A stretch of 64,000 bases of DNA, taken from assembly GCA_964638005.1 (NCBI GenBank), contig CAZWXS010000006.1, positions 1 to 64,000 on the forward strand, written 5' to 3'. This document shows, in pieces, positions 8,604-15,602 of the stretch; positions within the stretch are counted from its first letter, which is position 1, and every line of letters starts with the position of its first letter. The notes under the pieces are model-generated. The model searched no databases, had not been told where the DNA came from, and saw nothing but the letters and a program-made list of their open reading frames with translations. Made by a program: the position numbers and the translations under genes. This DNA comes from JAAYYM01 sp964638005. GTDB lineage: Bacteria; Bacillota; Clostridia; Lachnospirales; Lachnospiraceae.

Positions 8604-8929
8604 TTTTCTTCATCCATCCCGTAAAAAGGTGTTTCCCATTGGTACTTTTCCATGATCACATGATCGCCCTCGAACTCGATCCCGTCTGCTTCCAGCAGCC
8701 TTCGCTGGACATCTGCACCTCCAAACGCAAAAGAGGATGCCACTCTGCCATCCTTTGTTACAACACGGTAGCAAGGAATCTCATCTCCGTCCGGATTGGC
8801 GTGCAGCGCGTACCCTACCACACGTGACCAATGCCTGTTTCCTGCCAGTGCAGCAACCTGACCATAGGTCGCCACCTGGCCCTTTGGTATTTTCTTTACC
8901 ACCTCGTAGATTTTATCAAATGTATTCAT
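8600..8929 (-). CDS. MGMT-family DNA methyltransferase-like protein
   Basis: A 109-residue, single-domain member of the 6-O-methylguanine-DNA methyltransferase family (MGMT/ATL). It lacks the N-terminal domain of full Ada/Ogt enzymes. Seen: IPKGQVATYGQVAALAG (DNA-binding helix region), SRVVGYALHANP, and the active-site-like IPCYRVV. Canonical repair enzymes have PCHRV and alkyltransferase-like proteins have PWHRV. Here the Cys is kept but the His is replaced by Tyr, so catalytic repair cannot be assumed. I chose the ATG at 8929 with an AAAGGAAG site rather than the longer frame from 9022. It lies 17 nt after the P-loop gene in one operon. Confidence 0.85.
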   Translation of the reverse strand: MNTFDKIYEVVKKIPKGQVATYGQVAALAGNRHWSRVVGYALHANPDGDEIPCYRVVTKDGRVASSFAFGGADVQRRLLEADGIEFEGDHVIMEKYQWETPFYGMDEEK

Positions 8930-8946
8930 GCCTGTTCTTCCTTTAT

Positions 8947-10044
8947 CTATTGACAGTTTTGTTTGGTGTCCGTTTGGTTCTTGATATTTGTTAAAACCTG
9001 ATTTAATTTTTCTTCCCAGCATGCAAAGTCCATATGATCGATATAATAGACTTCTAATTCATCATGTGCCTTCTTTGCCGATTTCAATTGTTCTACCGCC
9101 AGCTGTATCAATTTCTCATATTGATGGTCTTGAAAAGCTTCTCTGCATATCATATCTTCCGGCTTATAAATTTCACAAGGATGTGTTTGGTTCTGTATCG
9201 ATCCGTCACCCGTAAAAAGTACGTCCTCACTCGGAATGTACAGATGCGAAAGAAGCGCTGCCTGCAGCGGATTATGCAGAACCACCGCATCCATTCCGGC
9301 TGTCACGGCCTTGGTCAGTAATTCCCTGAGCAGAACATCTGTCGCTAGCTCCGACAAGTCCGGAATCAAGACAATTCTTCCCCAATCATGATCATTCATA
9401 TGGCTGATATATCCCATATGTGTATATGCTTCCAAAAATAATTTTCTCACATTTCCGGCCTGTTGTACAGCCTTTACAGACTGCATTTCCTTGCTCTGCC
9501 CGAAATATTGCTCCGCAAGCCGATCCGCGTGAAGCCGCACCTTTCGCTCTATTTCATACACCGTGTCATGTAAATCACTTTCCGAAATCACCCGCTTCAG
9601 TTCTGATGCTGCCTTCAGATAATGATAGGCATTCCTATAGCCGGTACTAACCTTTGTTCCAAGATGTTCAATCTCTGATACATATGGACTCAGCGCTTCC
9701 TCATCCAGATAATCTCCAAGACTCACCAGCGTATCACAAGCTCCCGGTATGACCGGATCATAGGAATGCGGTGCTGTTGCATCCATAAGTCCGATTCCCA
9801 ATGCCGGAATTGCCACTCCATCCAAACATTCCGGATCACCTGAGCAATAAAAATATTCTATTGCATAGCCTGCCTTTTCCATCTCCACTCCGACACGTTT
9901 CATAAAACTGCTCTTGCCAACTCCCGGGCCGCCCTTGATATAATACATCCTGTTTCGACTCTTTTGAGGCATAACATACGGGAAGAAACTCACGAATCCC
10001 TCCGCTGTGTTTCCTCCCGCAAAATATTTCATCACTTTACCCAT
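8947..10044 (-). CDS. P-loop ATPase-like protein of unknown role (PRK06851-like)
   Basis: A 365-residue soluble protein with a Walker A motif, GGPGVGKSS, at about 38-46. A second P-loop-like half lies in the C-terminal part, with an IVLIPDLSELA strand. The overall look matches the duplicated P-loop family annotated in Firmicutes as PRK06851; no biochemical role is known to me. The N-terminus MKYFAGGNTAEGFVSFF is typical of that family. The start at 10044 has an AAAGGGGA site. The gene lies in a minus-strand run with the MGMT-like and CapA-like genes downstream. Confidence 0.75.
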   Translation of the reverse strand: MGKVMKYFAGGNTAEGFVSFFPYVMPQKSRNRMYYIKGGPGVGKSSFMKRVGVEMEKAGYAIEYFYCSGDPECLDGVAIPALGIGLMDATAPHSYDPVIPGACDTLVSLGDYLDEEALSPYVSEIEHLGTKVSTGYRNAYHYLKAASELKRVISESDLHDTVYEIERKVRLHADRLAEQYFGQSKEMQSVKAVQQAGNVRKLFLEAYTHMGYISHMNDHDWGRIVLIPDLSELATDVLLRELLTKAVTAGMDAVVLHNPLQAALLSHLYIPSEDVLFTGDGSIQNQTHPCEIYKPEDMICREAFQDHQYEKLIQLAVEQLKSAKKAHDELEVYYIDHMDFACWEEKLNQVLTNIKNQTDTKQNCQ

Positions 10045-10176
10045 TTACATTCCCCTTTAACCTACTATTTACCTAATATTCTATGCATTCAGAGGAATTC
10101 TTATACTATTGCCTTTCGGCTTACAATCTTCTCTGCCTTTCCTTCTCGCCTTTTATATTCTCTTGTTCTGCCGTCT

Positions 10177-10545
10177 CTACATCGCTATCTTATATTCAAC
10201 TGTGCAATACGCTCCGAACCCATCCAACAATTCCAACTGATTCAGCAATTCCTGCTTTGTTTTCTGGTCTGCATCGTTCAGTCGCATATGATATATTTCC
10301 ACCGTATATACACGGTTCTCATCTGCATCAATCACCTTTGTCATATTCACGCCGCTATTGCTGAAATGATTCTCTGAAAGTACAGTTCTGATTTCTTTTA
10401 TATGCTCTGCTTCCATACGCTCGTATGCATCTGCTGTCGGAAGATCAATCCTCTGTTCTTTTCCCGATACAGTTCTTGCCATAATGCATACCATCATCAC
10501 CAATCCGATCCCTGCGACACCTATCTTGAATGCTCTCTTGCTCAT
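10177..10545 (-). CDS. Small membrane-anchored or secreted protein, unknown
   Basis: A 122-residue protein. An N-terminal hydrophobic stretch (IGVAGIGLVMMVCIMA) suits a signal peptide or single anchor, and the rest is a charged domain with alternating helices and strands (HIKEIRTVL, RVYTVEIYHMRL). I do not recognise a family. The start at 10545 follows AGGGGA and lies 3 nt after the stop of a 53-residue ORF, so the two are probably translated together. A sporulation or envelope role is conceivable but not shown. Confidence 0.7.
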   Translation of the reverse strand: MSKRAFKIGVAGIGLVMMVCIMARTVSGKEQRIDLPTADAYERMEAEHIKEIRTVLSENHFSNSGVNMTKVIDADENRVYTVEIYHMRLNDADQKTKQELLNQLELLDGFGAYCTVEYKIAM

Positions 10546-10548
10546 CGC

Positions 10549-10710
10549 TCATCCCCTGCTTTCATCAAACCATCGTTTTAGGCCTGCTGCCCTGTTCCAT
10601 GATTCGATTATCGCACGATATGTGTCCCATAAAGCGGACTTTATTCCTGCGATGATATAAGCAGCATCAAATACCTTGGAATAGTCCCTGCCATTATAGG
10701 TTGTCGCCAT
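10549..10710 (-). CDS. Small ORF of 53 residues, unknown
   Basis: Reading ATG at 10710 to TGA at 10549 gives 53 residues starting MATTYNGRDYSKVFDAAYII. It fills the gap between two minus-strand genes exactly, 6 nt after the upstream stop and 3 nt before the downstream start. The protein looks helical and amphipathic, with several aromatic residues. Its ribosome site (GAGGATG in the end of the upstream gene) is rather distant, so translation may depend on coupling. No family recognised. Confidence 0.55.
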   Translation of the reverse strand: MATTYNGRDYSKVFDAAYIIAGIKSALWDTYRAIIESWNRAAGLKRWFDESRG

Positions 10711-10716
10711 CACTGT

Positions 10717-11397
10717 CTAATCATCCTCATCTTGCGCTTCTTCATATAGGGAATAATCACGTTCCATCATCATTTCATACAACTCCTGTTTCAATTCCTG
10801 CTTGTCCATGCTGTCAAGGAGCAGACGCCTAATCTTACTCTTATTGCGGCTGCTGTAGCCTCGGATCTTATGACGTTTCATAATATCAATCAATTCAGCT
10901 CGCCAAAGGAATTTTAACTGGTTCTGTAGTCTCACCTTCGGACTCAACTCTGCTTCACGGCGCAAAGAAATCGTCAACTTGCCACTATCCTCTGTAATGC
11001 AGTAAATGCCCCAAAATTCCGGCAAGATCTCTGCTGCTTTATCTATGTATTTTGCGCCTGTCACCAGATAATTGTAATCACAAAATCTGCTATAGTCTCT
11101 GATTTGATGTTCCAGCCGTTCCAGAGAATCCCGGTCGCTCTTGATTTCAAATCCAATGATTCCACGCTCCGGTGCAAACATCACAGCATCCGCCCTGCAT
11201 TTCCTGCAAATGACAAACTCTTCCATGATTCGCATCCGCTCCCCGGACATTTCAAACATTTCAAATAAAATCGGCCGCATATCCTGATCCAGCAACTTGG
11301 GATGTCGCTTTTTTTCTATCGTCTGCGTTTTCTCCGGTCTCGTTTTTTCCGGCTTCGCTTTCTCTGCCCTTACGGTTCTCGTTTCAGTCGCGCTCAT
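10717..11397 (-). CDS. sce7726/MmcB-like protein with PD-(D/E)XK-type motif
   Basis: A 226-residue protein. A basic, low-complexity N-terminus (about 1-35, Lys/Glu/Arg/Thr) precedes a domain with RADAVMFAPERG and GFEIKSDRDSL. These form a D...ExK arrangement as in PD-(D/E)XK nuclease-fold proteins of the sce7726/MmcB type. The context, Cys pair CRKC and conserved KSDRDSLERL suggest a DNA-linked role such as repair, but I have no evidence for cleavage. The C-terminus is helical and acidic. The start has AGGGAG 7 nt upstream; the gene follows the GNAT gene by 4 nt. Confidence 0.65.
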   Translation of the reverse strand: MSATETRTVRAEKAKPEKTRPEKTQTIEKKRHPKLLDQDMRPILFEMFEMSGERMRIMEEFVICRKCRADAVMFAPERGIIGFEIKSDRDSLERLEHQIRDYSRFCDYNYLVTGAKYIDKAAEILPEFWGIYCITEDSGKLTISLRREAELSPKVRLQNQLKFLWRAELIDIMKRHKIRGYSSRNKSKIRRLLLDSMDKQELKQELYEMMMERDYSLYEEAQDEDD

Positions 11398-11401
11398 GTC
11401 C

Positions 11402-11938
11402 TCACTCCCTGTTGCAGACCGCCCAATATACTTCTACTGTTTTTCCTGTATCATCTGTAAAAGTGCGTTCCAATATTCCTCCGCACTTCAATATCGCTTT
11501 TTTTGATCCAATATTCTCACGATAGCATGCAATCATGACACGTTCAATTCCAAGAATCGCACAATAAGCCAATGTCTGCTCGAGCATCTGTGTCGCATAT
11601 CCCTTACGTCTCTCAGTCGGTCGAACTCCATATCCGATATGCCCACCTTTGTCCTTTAAAAAATCATTGAGCGTATGTCTGATATCTACCATGCCCACGA
11701 TTCTGCGATCGCTGTCTCGCACTGCAAAAAATGTAGAAGATACGACCCAGTCCTTCTGTACAGTCTTCTCATCCGAATTTCTCCGCAACTGCTCAAGCCA
11801 TTCAACATAAGACGGAGCCTGGTGCAACAGAGAACTTCCATGCAGATAATCCTCTCCGTATGCTTTGTGTTCTTCTATGTAATCCTCCGCATCACGTGCC
11901 GATATTTCACTTGGTGCAACTAATATAATGTCATTCAT
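11402..11938 (-). CDS. GNAT-family N-acetyltransferase
   Basis: A 178-residue acetyltransferase. The acetyl-CoA-binding motif is visible as GYGVRPTERRKGYATQML (the RxxGxA type), followed by IACYRENIGSKKAILKCGG, the usual C-terminal GNAT helix. Closest in feel to the RimJ/RimL-like or YgaJ-like stand-alone enzymes; the substrate cannot be told. It follows modC by 15 nt and precedes the sce7726-like gene by 4 nt, so it is likely co-transcribed with both. Confidence 0.85.
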   Translation of the reverse strand: MNDIILVAPSEISARDAEDYIEEHKAYGEDYLHGSSLLHQAPSYVEWLEQLRRNSDEKTVQKDWVVSSTFFAVRDSDRRIVGMVDIRHTLNDFLKDKGGHIGYGVRPTERRKGYATQMLEQTLAYCAILGIERVMIACYRENIGSKKAILKCGGILERTFTDDTGKTVEVYWAVCNRE

Positions 11939-11953
11939 AATCTTTTTGTTCCT

Positions 11954-13102
11954 TTATTTGAGAAATAAGATCCCCTCCGGCTTAATCCTCAACATCCGGA
12001 TCACCTCAATCACATCTCGGGAAGATACAAGTTCCTTGCTGATTTTCCACCAAAGACTGTCCGTACTTTTTTCTTCATTTTTTGATTCTGTCTCCACTGT
12101 GAACATTACATTCCACTCAAACGGAGCCTCTGTGATTTCCTGTATCTTAATCTTGATTACATTTTCAGCCTGATTCGCCTCCGCAATCTCTTCATTATAA
12201 ATCCAAAAATCGTGTGCTCTGATCCCAACATATCGATATTGACTATATATATCTTGAAAACTGCAAGTTTCCGATTCCGTCTGTCCCTTAAAGCAATTAT
12301 TCTCGTGCTCCACATGAATTGGCAAATTCCACTTCTCTGCCAATATCACACCTTCTGATACAACTGCAATCGGAGAAATATTTTTACAACCTGTCAAACG
12401 TGCCGTTATAAAAGTTTTAGGATTGTGAAACATCTCCTTAGTATTTCCATGCTGTAGTCCTCTTCCATCCTCCATGACCAGAAGCGTATCACTTAATTTA
12501 TAAACTTCATCTCTGCTGTGTGTCACCAAAATAGAAATTCCGTTGAATTCCTGCATGGTTTTCCGAAGTTCCGCCTGTAATTCCTCTTTCAAATAAGTAT
12601 CCAGTGCCGAAAAAGGTTCATCAAAAAGCAGCACTTCCGGCTCGCTTAACAGCATTCTTGCCATAGCCGTCCTCTGCTGTTCTCCGCCGGAAAGATTATT
12701 CGGATATTGCTTTTCAAGACCACTCAGATGAAATCGTTGTATCATCTCTGATACCTGTGCTGTCACCTCATTTATCCCTGCCGAGGGATGTCGCGTCTTC
12801 CATCCAATCGCAAGATTTTCTGCAACCGTCATATTCGGAAATAATGCATAACTCTGAAATAAATATCCAACACGTCGTTCCTGCGGCTTTAAATTGATAC
12901 CCTTCTCAGAATCAAACAATACCTGATCATCCAGAATAATAATGCCCTCGTCCGGTGTCTCAATTCCCGCAATACATTTGAGCGTCATGCTCTTACCGGA
13001 ACCGGATGCTCCAAGAATACCCATGCAGCCTACTTCCGTCGAAAAATCAACATCCAATGTGAAATTCTTCAGTTTCTTCTTGATCTTAACCGTTAAAACC
13101 AT
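11954..13102 (-). CDS. modC: Molybdate ABC transporter ATP-binding protein
   Basis: A 382-residue ABC ATPase with Walker A GASGSGKS, the Q-loop FQSYALFPNM, signature LSGGEQQR and Walker B VLLFDEPFSALD. It powers uptake of molybdate by the ModAB system, needed for the molybdenum hydroxylases in this window. The C-terminal part (about 230-382) is long and diverged from the usual TOBE domain. I prefer the ATG at 13102 with GAGGTG over the GTG at 13108. The matching permease gene modB lies 6 kb away at 19165-19836, and no modA is visible. Assignment to molybdate rests on family resemblance and context. Confidence 0.8.
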   Translation of the reverse strand: MVLTVKIKKKLKNFTLDVDFSTEVGCMGILGASGSGKSMTLKCIAGIETPDEGIIILDDQVLFDSEKGINLKPQERRVGYLFQSYALFPNMTVAENLAIGWKTRHPSAGINEVTAQVSEMIQRFHLSGLEKQYPNNLSGGEQQRTAMARMLLSEPEVLLFDEPFSALDTYLKEELQAELRKTMQEFNGISILVTHSRDEVYKLSDTLLVMEDGRGLQHGNTKEMFHNPKTFITARLTGCKNISPIAVVSEGVILAEKWNLPIHVEHENNCFKGQTESETCSFQDIYSQYRYVGIRAHDFWIYNEEIAEANQAENVIKIKIQEITEAPFEWNVMFTVETESKNEEKSTDSLWWKISKELVSSRDVIEVIRMLRIKPEGILFLK

Positions 13103-13111
13103 AGCCACCTC

Positions 13112-13234
13112 GGTATCTCACTCCGTGAGAACTCTCCCCTAATTCTATATTAGGGGTATCTCACTCCGTGAGAACTCTCCCCTAATTCTATATTAGGGGT
13201 ATCTCACTCCGTGAGAACTCTCCCCTAATTCTAT
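13112..13234. repeat. Three tandem 43-bp repeats, each with two inverted repeats
   Basis: Units start at 13112, 13155 and 13198; the last is truncated to 37 bp. Units are identical where they overlap. Each has TCTCACTCCGTGAGA (6-bp arms), and unit junctions form CCCCTAAT-TCTAT-ATTAGGGG. The array abuts the ribosome binding site of modC, so it would lie in the modC 5' leader. Confidence 0.95.
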
Positions 13235-13251
13235 CACATCTGAATGCAAAG

Positions 13252-13285
13252 AAAAAGCCGACACATTATTTTGTGTCAGCTTTTT
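13252..13285 (-). terminator. Rho-independent terminator overlapping the 41-residue ORF
   Basis: On the minus strand, AAAAAGCTGACACA / TGTGTCGGCTTTTT forms a stem with flanking A and T tracts. It overlaps the last codons of the small ORF and separates it from modC, which would then need its own promoter or readthrough. Confidence 0.8.
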
Positions 13286-13391
13286 CTGCTTCCTCCTGTG
13301 ATTGACCTAATCTCTGCAATGCAATGATGTGACTCTTGATCTCATCAATCTCCTGCATGGTCGCACACAAACTTCTAATTTGCTCACTCAT
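13266..13391 (-). CDS. Small ORF of 41 residues, unknown
   Basis: Reading ATG at 13391 to TAA at 13266 gives MSEQIRSLCATMQEIDEIKS and 21 more residues, mostly polar and helical (heptad-like Ile/Leu spacing), ending EKADTK. A GAGGT site lies 8 nt upstream. A good promoter is found about 100 nt upstream and a terminator overlaps the end, so this is a complete small transcription unit. No family recognised; a short coiled-coil regulator is one possibility. Confidence 0.6.
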   Translation of the reverse strand: MSEQIRSLCATMQEIDEIKSHIIALQRLGQSQEEAEKADTK

Positions 13392-13396
13392 TCACA

Positions 13397-13480
13397 TTAC
13401 CTCGCATAAGTTGTGTTGATACCAATCATTTAACTCCCCTAAATGATGAACCGCTTTGCGATCCACAACCAATGCTTCAT
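13397..13480 (-). other. Two tiny candidate ORFs in the leader of the 41-residue gene
   Basis: ATG at 13480 reads MKHWLWIAKRFII then stop (13 residues, hydrophobic and cationic). ATG at 13429 reads MIGINTTYAR then stop (10 residues) and has a GGGGAG site 6 nt upstream. They follow the promoter in order and could be leader peptides or a signalling peptide, or simply chance. Only the ribosome site of the second supports translation. Confidence 0.25.
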
Positions 13481-13489
13481 TGTATTTTT

Positions 13490-13551
13490 AGTATAATAAT
13501 CATATGCTCCAAAGTAAATATAAATGTAATGTTCGGTCAGAAAAATGTAAT
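13490..13551 (-). promoter_or_regulatory. Promoter with paired 9-bp direct repeats (LytTR-type spacing)
   Basis: On the minus strand, -35 TTTACT (13513-13518) and -10 TATACT (13490-13495) are 17 bp apart. Directly upstream lie two identical ATTACATTT repeats (13522-13530 and 13543-13551) separated by 12 bp, a 21-bp period. Nine-base direct repeats with 12-13 bp spacing just upstream of a weak -35 are the known layout for AgrA/LytTR-type activators. No LytTR regulator gene is in the window. Confidence 0.5.
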
Positions 13552-13560
13552 ATCTGGTTT

Positions 13561-14274
13561 TCATTTTTCAATGGATTGAGACGATAGAGAATGAGAAAAT
13601 CTTTTGATTCTCACAACAACGATCAACAAAAAAAGTAGAACCAGCAAAAAGAAGGCAGCAATTATAATGATCCCATATGTTTGTCCATTAACTTTATTCT
13701 GACTTTTATACAAAATTGTTTTTTCCCCGTCCTCATTTACTTTTTCAAGAATTGTATAATAGGCATATCTAAATGATGAATCGCCATTCTCTTCATTTCT
13801 GCAAAAATATGTATCCTTTCCTTTTTCACGAACGGTCTGCAAAACCATTTCATACCAGTAGTTTTGTGGACCAACTACATTAAAAGCAGCAATGGGTTCA
13901 CCTTCCTCATTAAATTCAATCGCCGTATTTGACCTACAATCAAGAAATTCTACCCTTTCCTCATTCCATAGTACGCCATATGAACCACTTGTATCAAAGG
14001 AGATTTCATATAAAAACTTCATATCTTGATCAAAAACACCTATTGTATTATTCGTAAAAGCAATTGCAATCAACCCTTTATCTGATATATCATAAGACGT
14101 TATTGCTTCCCCTTCTGACGTATAATTGTTTGAGGAACGAATGGAATATTGCGCTGCGACTTTTTCTACACTTACATCTGCCGTTTGAGTGGAAAGCTCA
14201 TTTGCAGAAACCTTTGTACTGATTGATAAAAACAGCAAGAAAAAAATGAAAGAAATAAAAGTTGCTTTTCTCAT
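13561..14274 (-). CDS. Exported, C-terminally anchored membrane protein, unknown
   Basis: A 237-residue protein with a signal peptide (FISFIFFLLFLSISTKVSA), a predicted extracellular beta-rich domain of about 165 residues, and a C-terminal membrane segment (IIIIAAFFLLVLLFLLIVVV) followed by a short basic tail. The extracellular part reads like a repeated beta-strand, six-bladed-type fold (DISDKGLIAIAFTNNTIGVFD), but I cannot assign a family. It starts 4 nt after the DUF4143 ATPase gene and may be read from the same promoter; its own ribosome site is distant. Confidence 0.7.
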   Translation of the reverse strand: MRKATFISFIFFLLFLSISTKVSANELSTQTADVSVEKVAAQYSIRSSNNYTSEGEAITSYDISDKGLIAIAFTNNTIGVFDQDMKFLYEISFDTSGSYGVLWNEERVEFLDCRSNTAIEFNEEGEPIAAFNVVGPQNYWYEMVLQTVREKGKDTYFCRNEENGDSSFRYAYYTILEKVNEDGEKTILYKSQNKVNGQTYGIIIIAAFFLLVLLFLLIVVVRIKRFSHSLSSQSIEK

Positions 14275-14278
14275 TCGT

Positions 14279-15508
14279 CTATATGTCCTCCACTGGTACT
14301 ACAGCAATATTTTCTTTTAAATAATACATTTTCTCATACATACATATAATTGCTCCCAAACCTCTTTTTTTCCCTGGCACTTTGTCCAGAACATCAAAAG
14401 CATTCGTCATTTCTAATTTAGGATTTGCACTCATCTTAATTTCTATCGGATGTAAAATTCCATTTTCTTCAATGATCAGATCAATTTCAGACTTCTTTGC
14501 CTTATCCTTTCCCCTATAATAATGAATTGAAAAGCGATAATCCTTTCCTGCATTTGTATAAGATTTCAATATCTCACTGATTACAAAGGTTTCAAATAAA
14601 CCACCTGCCATAGCACTAACTGCTGCCGCCTTCGCCGATGTCCATTTTGTTAAAAAGCACACCAACCCAGTATCTCTAAAATAAACTTTTGGTGTCTTAA
14701 TTGCACGATTCAACGCACTATTCGAGTAGGGCTGTAACAGATAAATTATTCCTGATGTTTCAAGCATGGATACCCAATTCTTAATTGTCGGTGCCGATAA
14801 TTCCAATTCATCTGCTATACTCGCATAATTCAATAATTGTCCTGTTCTTGCCGCCATACAGGTCAAAAATTGAGTGAATTTTAATTTATCTTTTACCTGA
14901 AGCAATTCATTAATATCCCGTTCTATATATGTCTGCACATAAGAACCGTAAAACTGTTCCCAGTCCACTTCCGAATTTTGCAATGCAGGATAACTTCCTC
15001 GGTGAATAATCTCCCAAATATGATCACACGAAACATGAGATTTCTTTCTTTCAGAAAAAAACTCCTCTGTCGGAATAAATGGTTTTTGAAACGAAATTCC
15101 CTGTATTTCACGCAGAGATAATCCCTGTAATTCAAGAATGGCAATTCTTCCTGCCAATGACTCGGATACATGATTCATCAGATGAAATTGCTGAGAACCG
15201 GTTAAATAGAAGTTCCCGTTTTCCTCAGTACGATCGCATTCCATCTTAATATATGGAAATAAATCTGTCGCATATTGTACCTCATCCAATATAATTGGAC
15301 ACGGATGATTTTTCATAAAAAGACCTGGTTCACTGACGGCATCATTTAATTCTACAGGATTATCAAATGTCGTATATTCAACATCACTATATAGTTGTTT
15401 TAAAACAGTAGACTTACCTACCTGTCGTGGACCGGTCACCAAGACTGCTTTAAATGTATTTCCTGCCTTAAATAGTGTTTCTTCTATCGAACGTTTAATA
15501 TATTGCAT
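14279..15508 (-). CDS. AAA ATPase with DUF4143/PD-(D/E)XK-like C-terminus
   Basis: A 409-residue AAA_14/DUF4143 protein. Walker A GPRQVGKS is at 26-33, and Walker B IILDEVQ at about 72-78, with TGSQQFHLM as sensor region. A winged-helix segment lies around 210-250 (NYASIADELELSAPTIKNWV). The C-terminal EIDLIIEENG...HPIEIK places Asp343 and Glu356-x-Lys358 as in PD-(D/E)XK nuclease folds. I chose the ATG at 15508, because GGAGGG overlaps the upstream ATG at 15520. The family is abundant in gut anaerobes with no settled function. The gene has its own consensus promoter overlapping a long palindrome, and sits 4 nt from one neighbour. Confidence 0.85.
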   Translation of the reverse strand: MQYIKRSIEETLFKAGNTFKAVLVTGPRQVGKSTVLKQLYSDVEYTTFDNPVELNDAVSEPGLFMKNHPCPIILDEVQYATDLFPYIKMECDRTEENGNFYLTGSQQFHLMNHVSESLAGRIAILELQGLSLREIQGISFQKPFIPTEEFFSERKKSHVSCDHIWEIIHRGSYPALQNSEVDWEQFYGSYVQTYIERDINELLQVKDKLKFTQFLTCMAARTGQLLNYASIADELELSAPTIKNWVSMLETSGIIYLLQPYSNSALNRAIKTPKVYFRDTGLVCFLTKWTSAKAAAVSAMAGGLFETFVISEILKSYTNAGKDYRFSIHYYRGKDKAKKSEIDLIIEENGILHPIEIKMSANPKLEMTNAFDVLDKVPGKKRGLGAIICMYEKMYYLKENIAVVPVEDI

Positions 15509-15521
15509 ATGACCCTCCATC

Positions 15522-15564
15522 TTTTATGGCTAATCTAAAGTTCAACTTTATATTAGCCATAAAA
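15522..15564. repeat. 43-bp near-perfect palindrome over the DUF4143 ATPase promoter
   Basis: Two 21-nt arms (15522-15542 and 15544-15564) around a single central C match at 20 of 21 positions; the outer half reads TTTTATGGCTAAT. The left part in the gene's direction contains the -10 element. The palindrome ends 13 nt before the start codon. It could be an operator for a dimeric regulator or fold into a 5' UTR hairpin. Confidence 0.95.
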
Positions 15565-15578
15565 TGATTTATTGTCAA
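15550..15578 (-). promoter_or_regulatory. Consensus promoter of the DUF4143 ATPase gene
   Basis: -35 TTGACA (15573-15578) and -10 TAATAT (15550-15555), spaced 17 bp, on the minus strand. The -10 lies inside the palindrome, so anything bound there would block RNA polymerase. Confidence 0.8.
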
Positions 15579-15602
15579 GCCTCTTGGTTATAATATCCAT
15601 TT

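Noticed and set aside
13112..13234. Possible CRISPR array because of regular repeats
   Set aside because: The repeats are directly adjacent 43-bp units with no spacers, and there are no cas genes.
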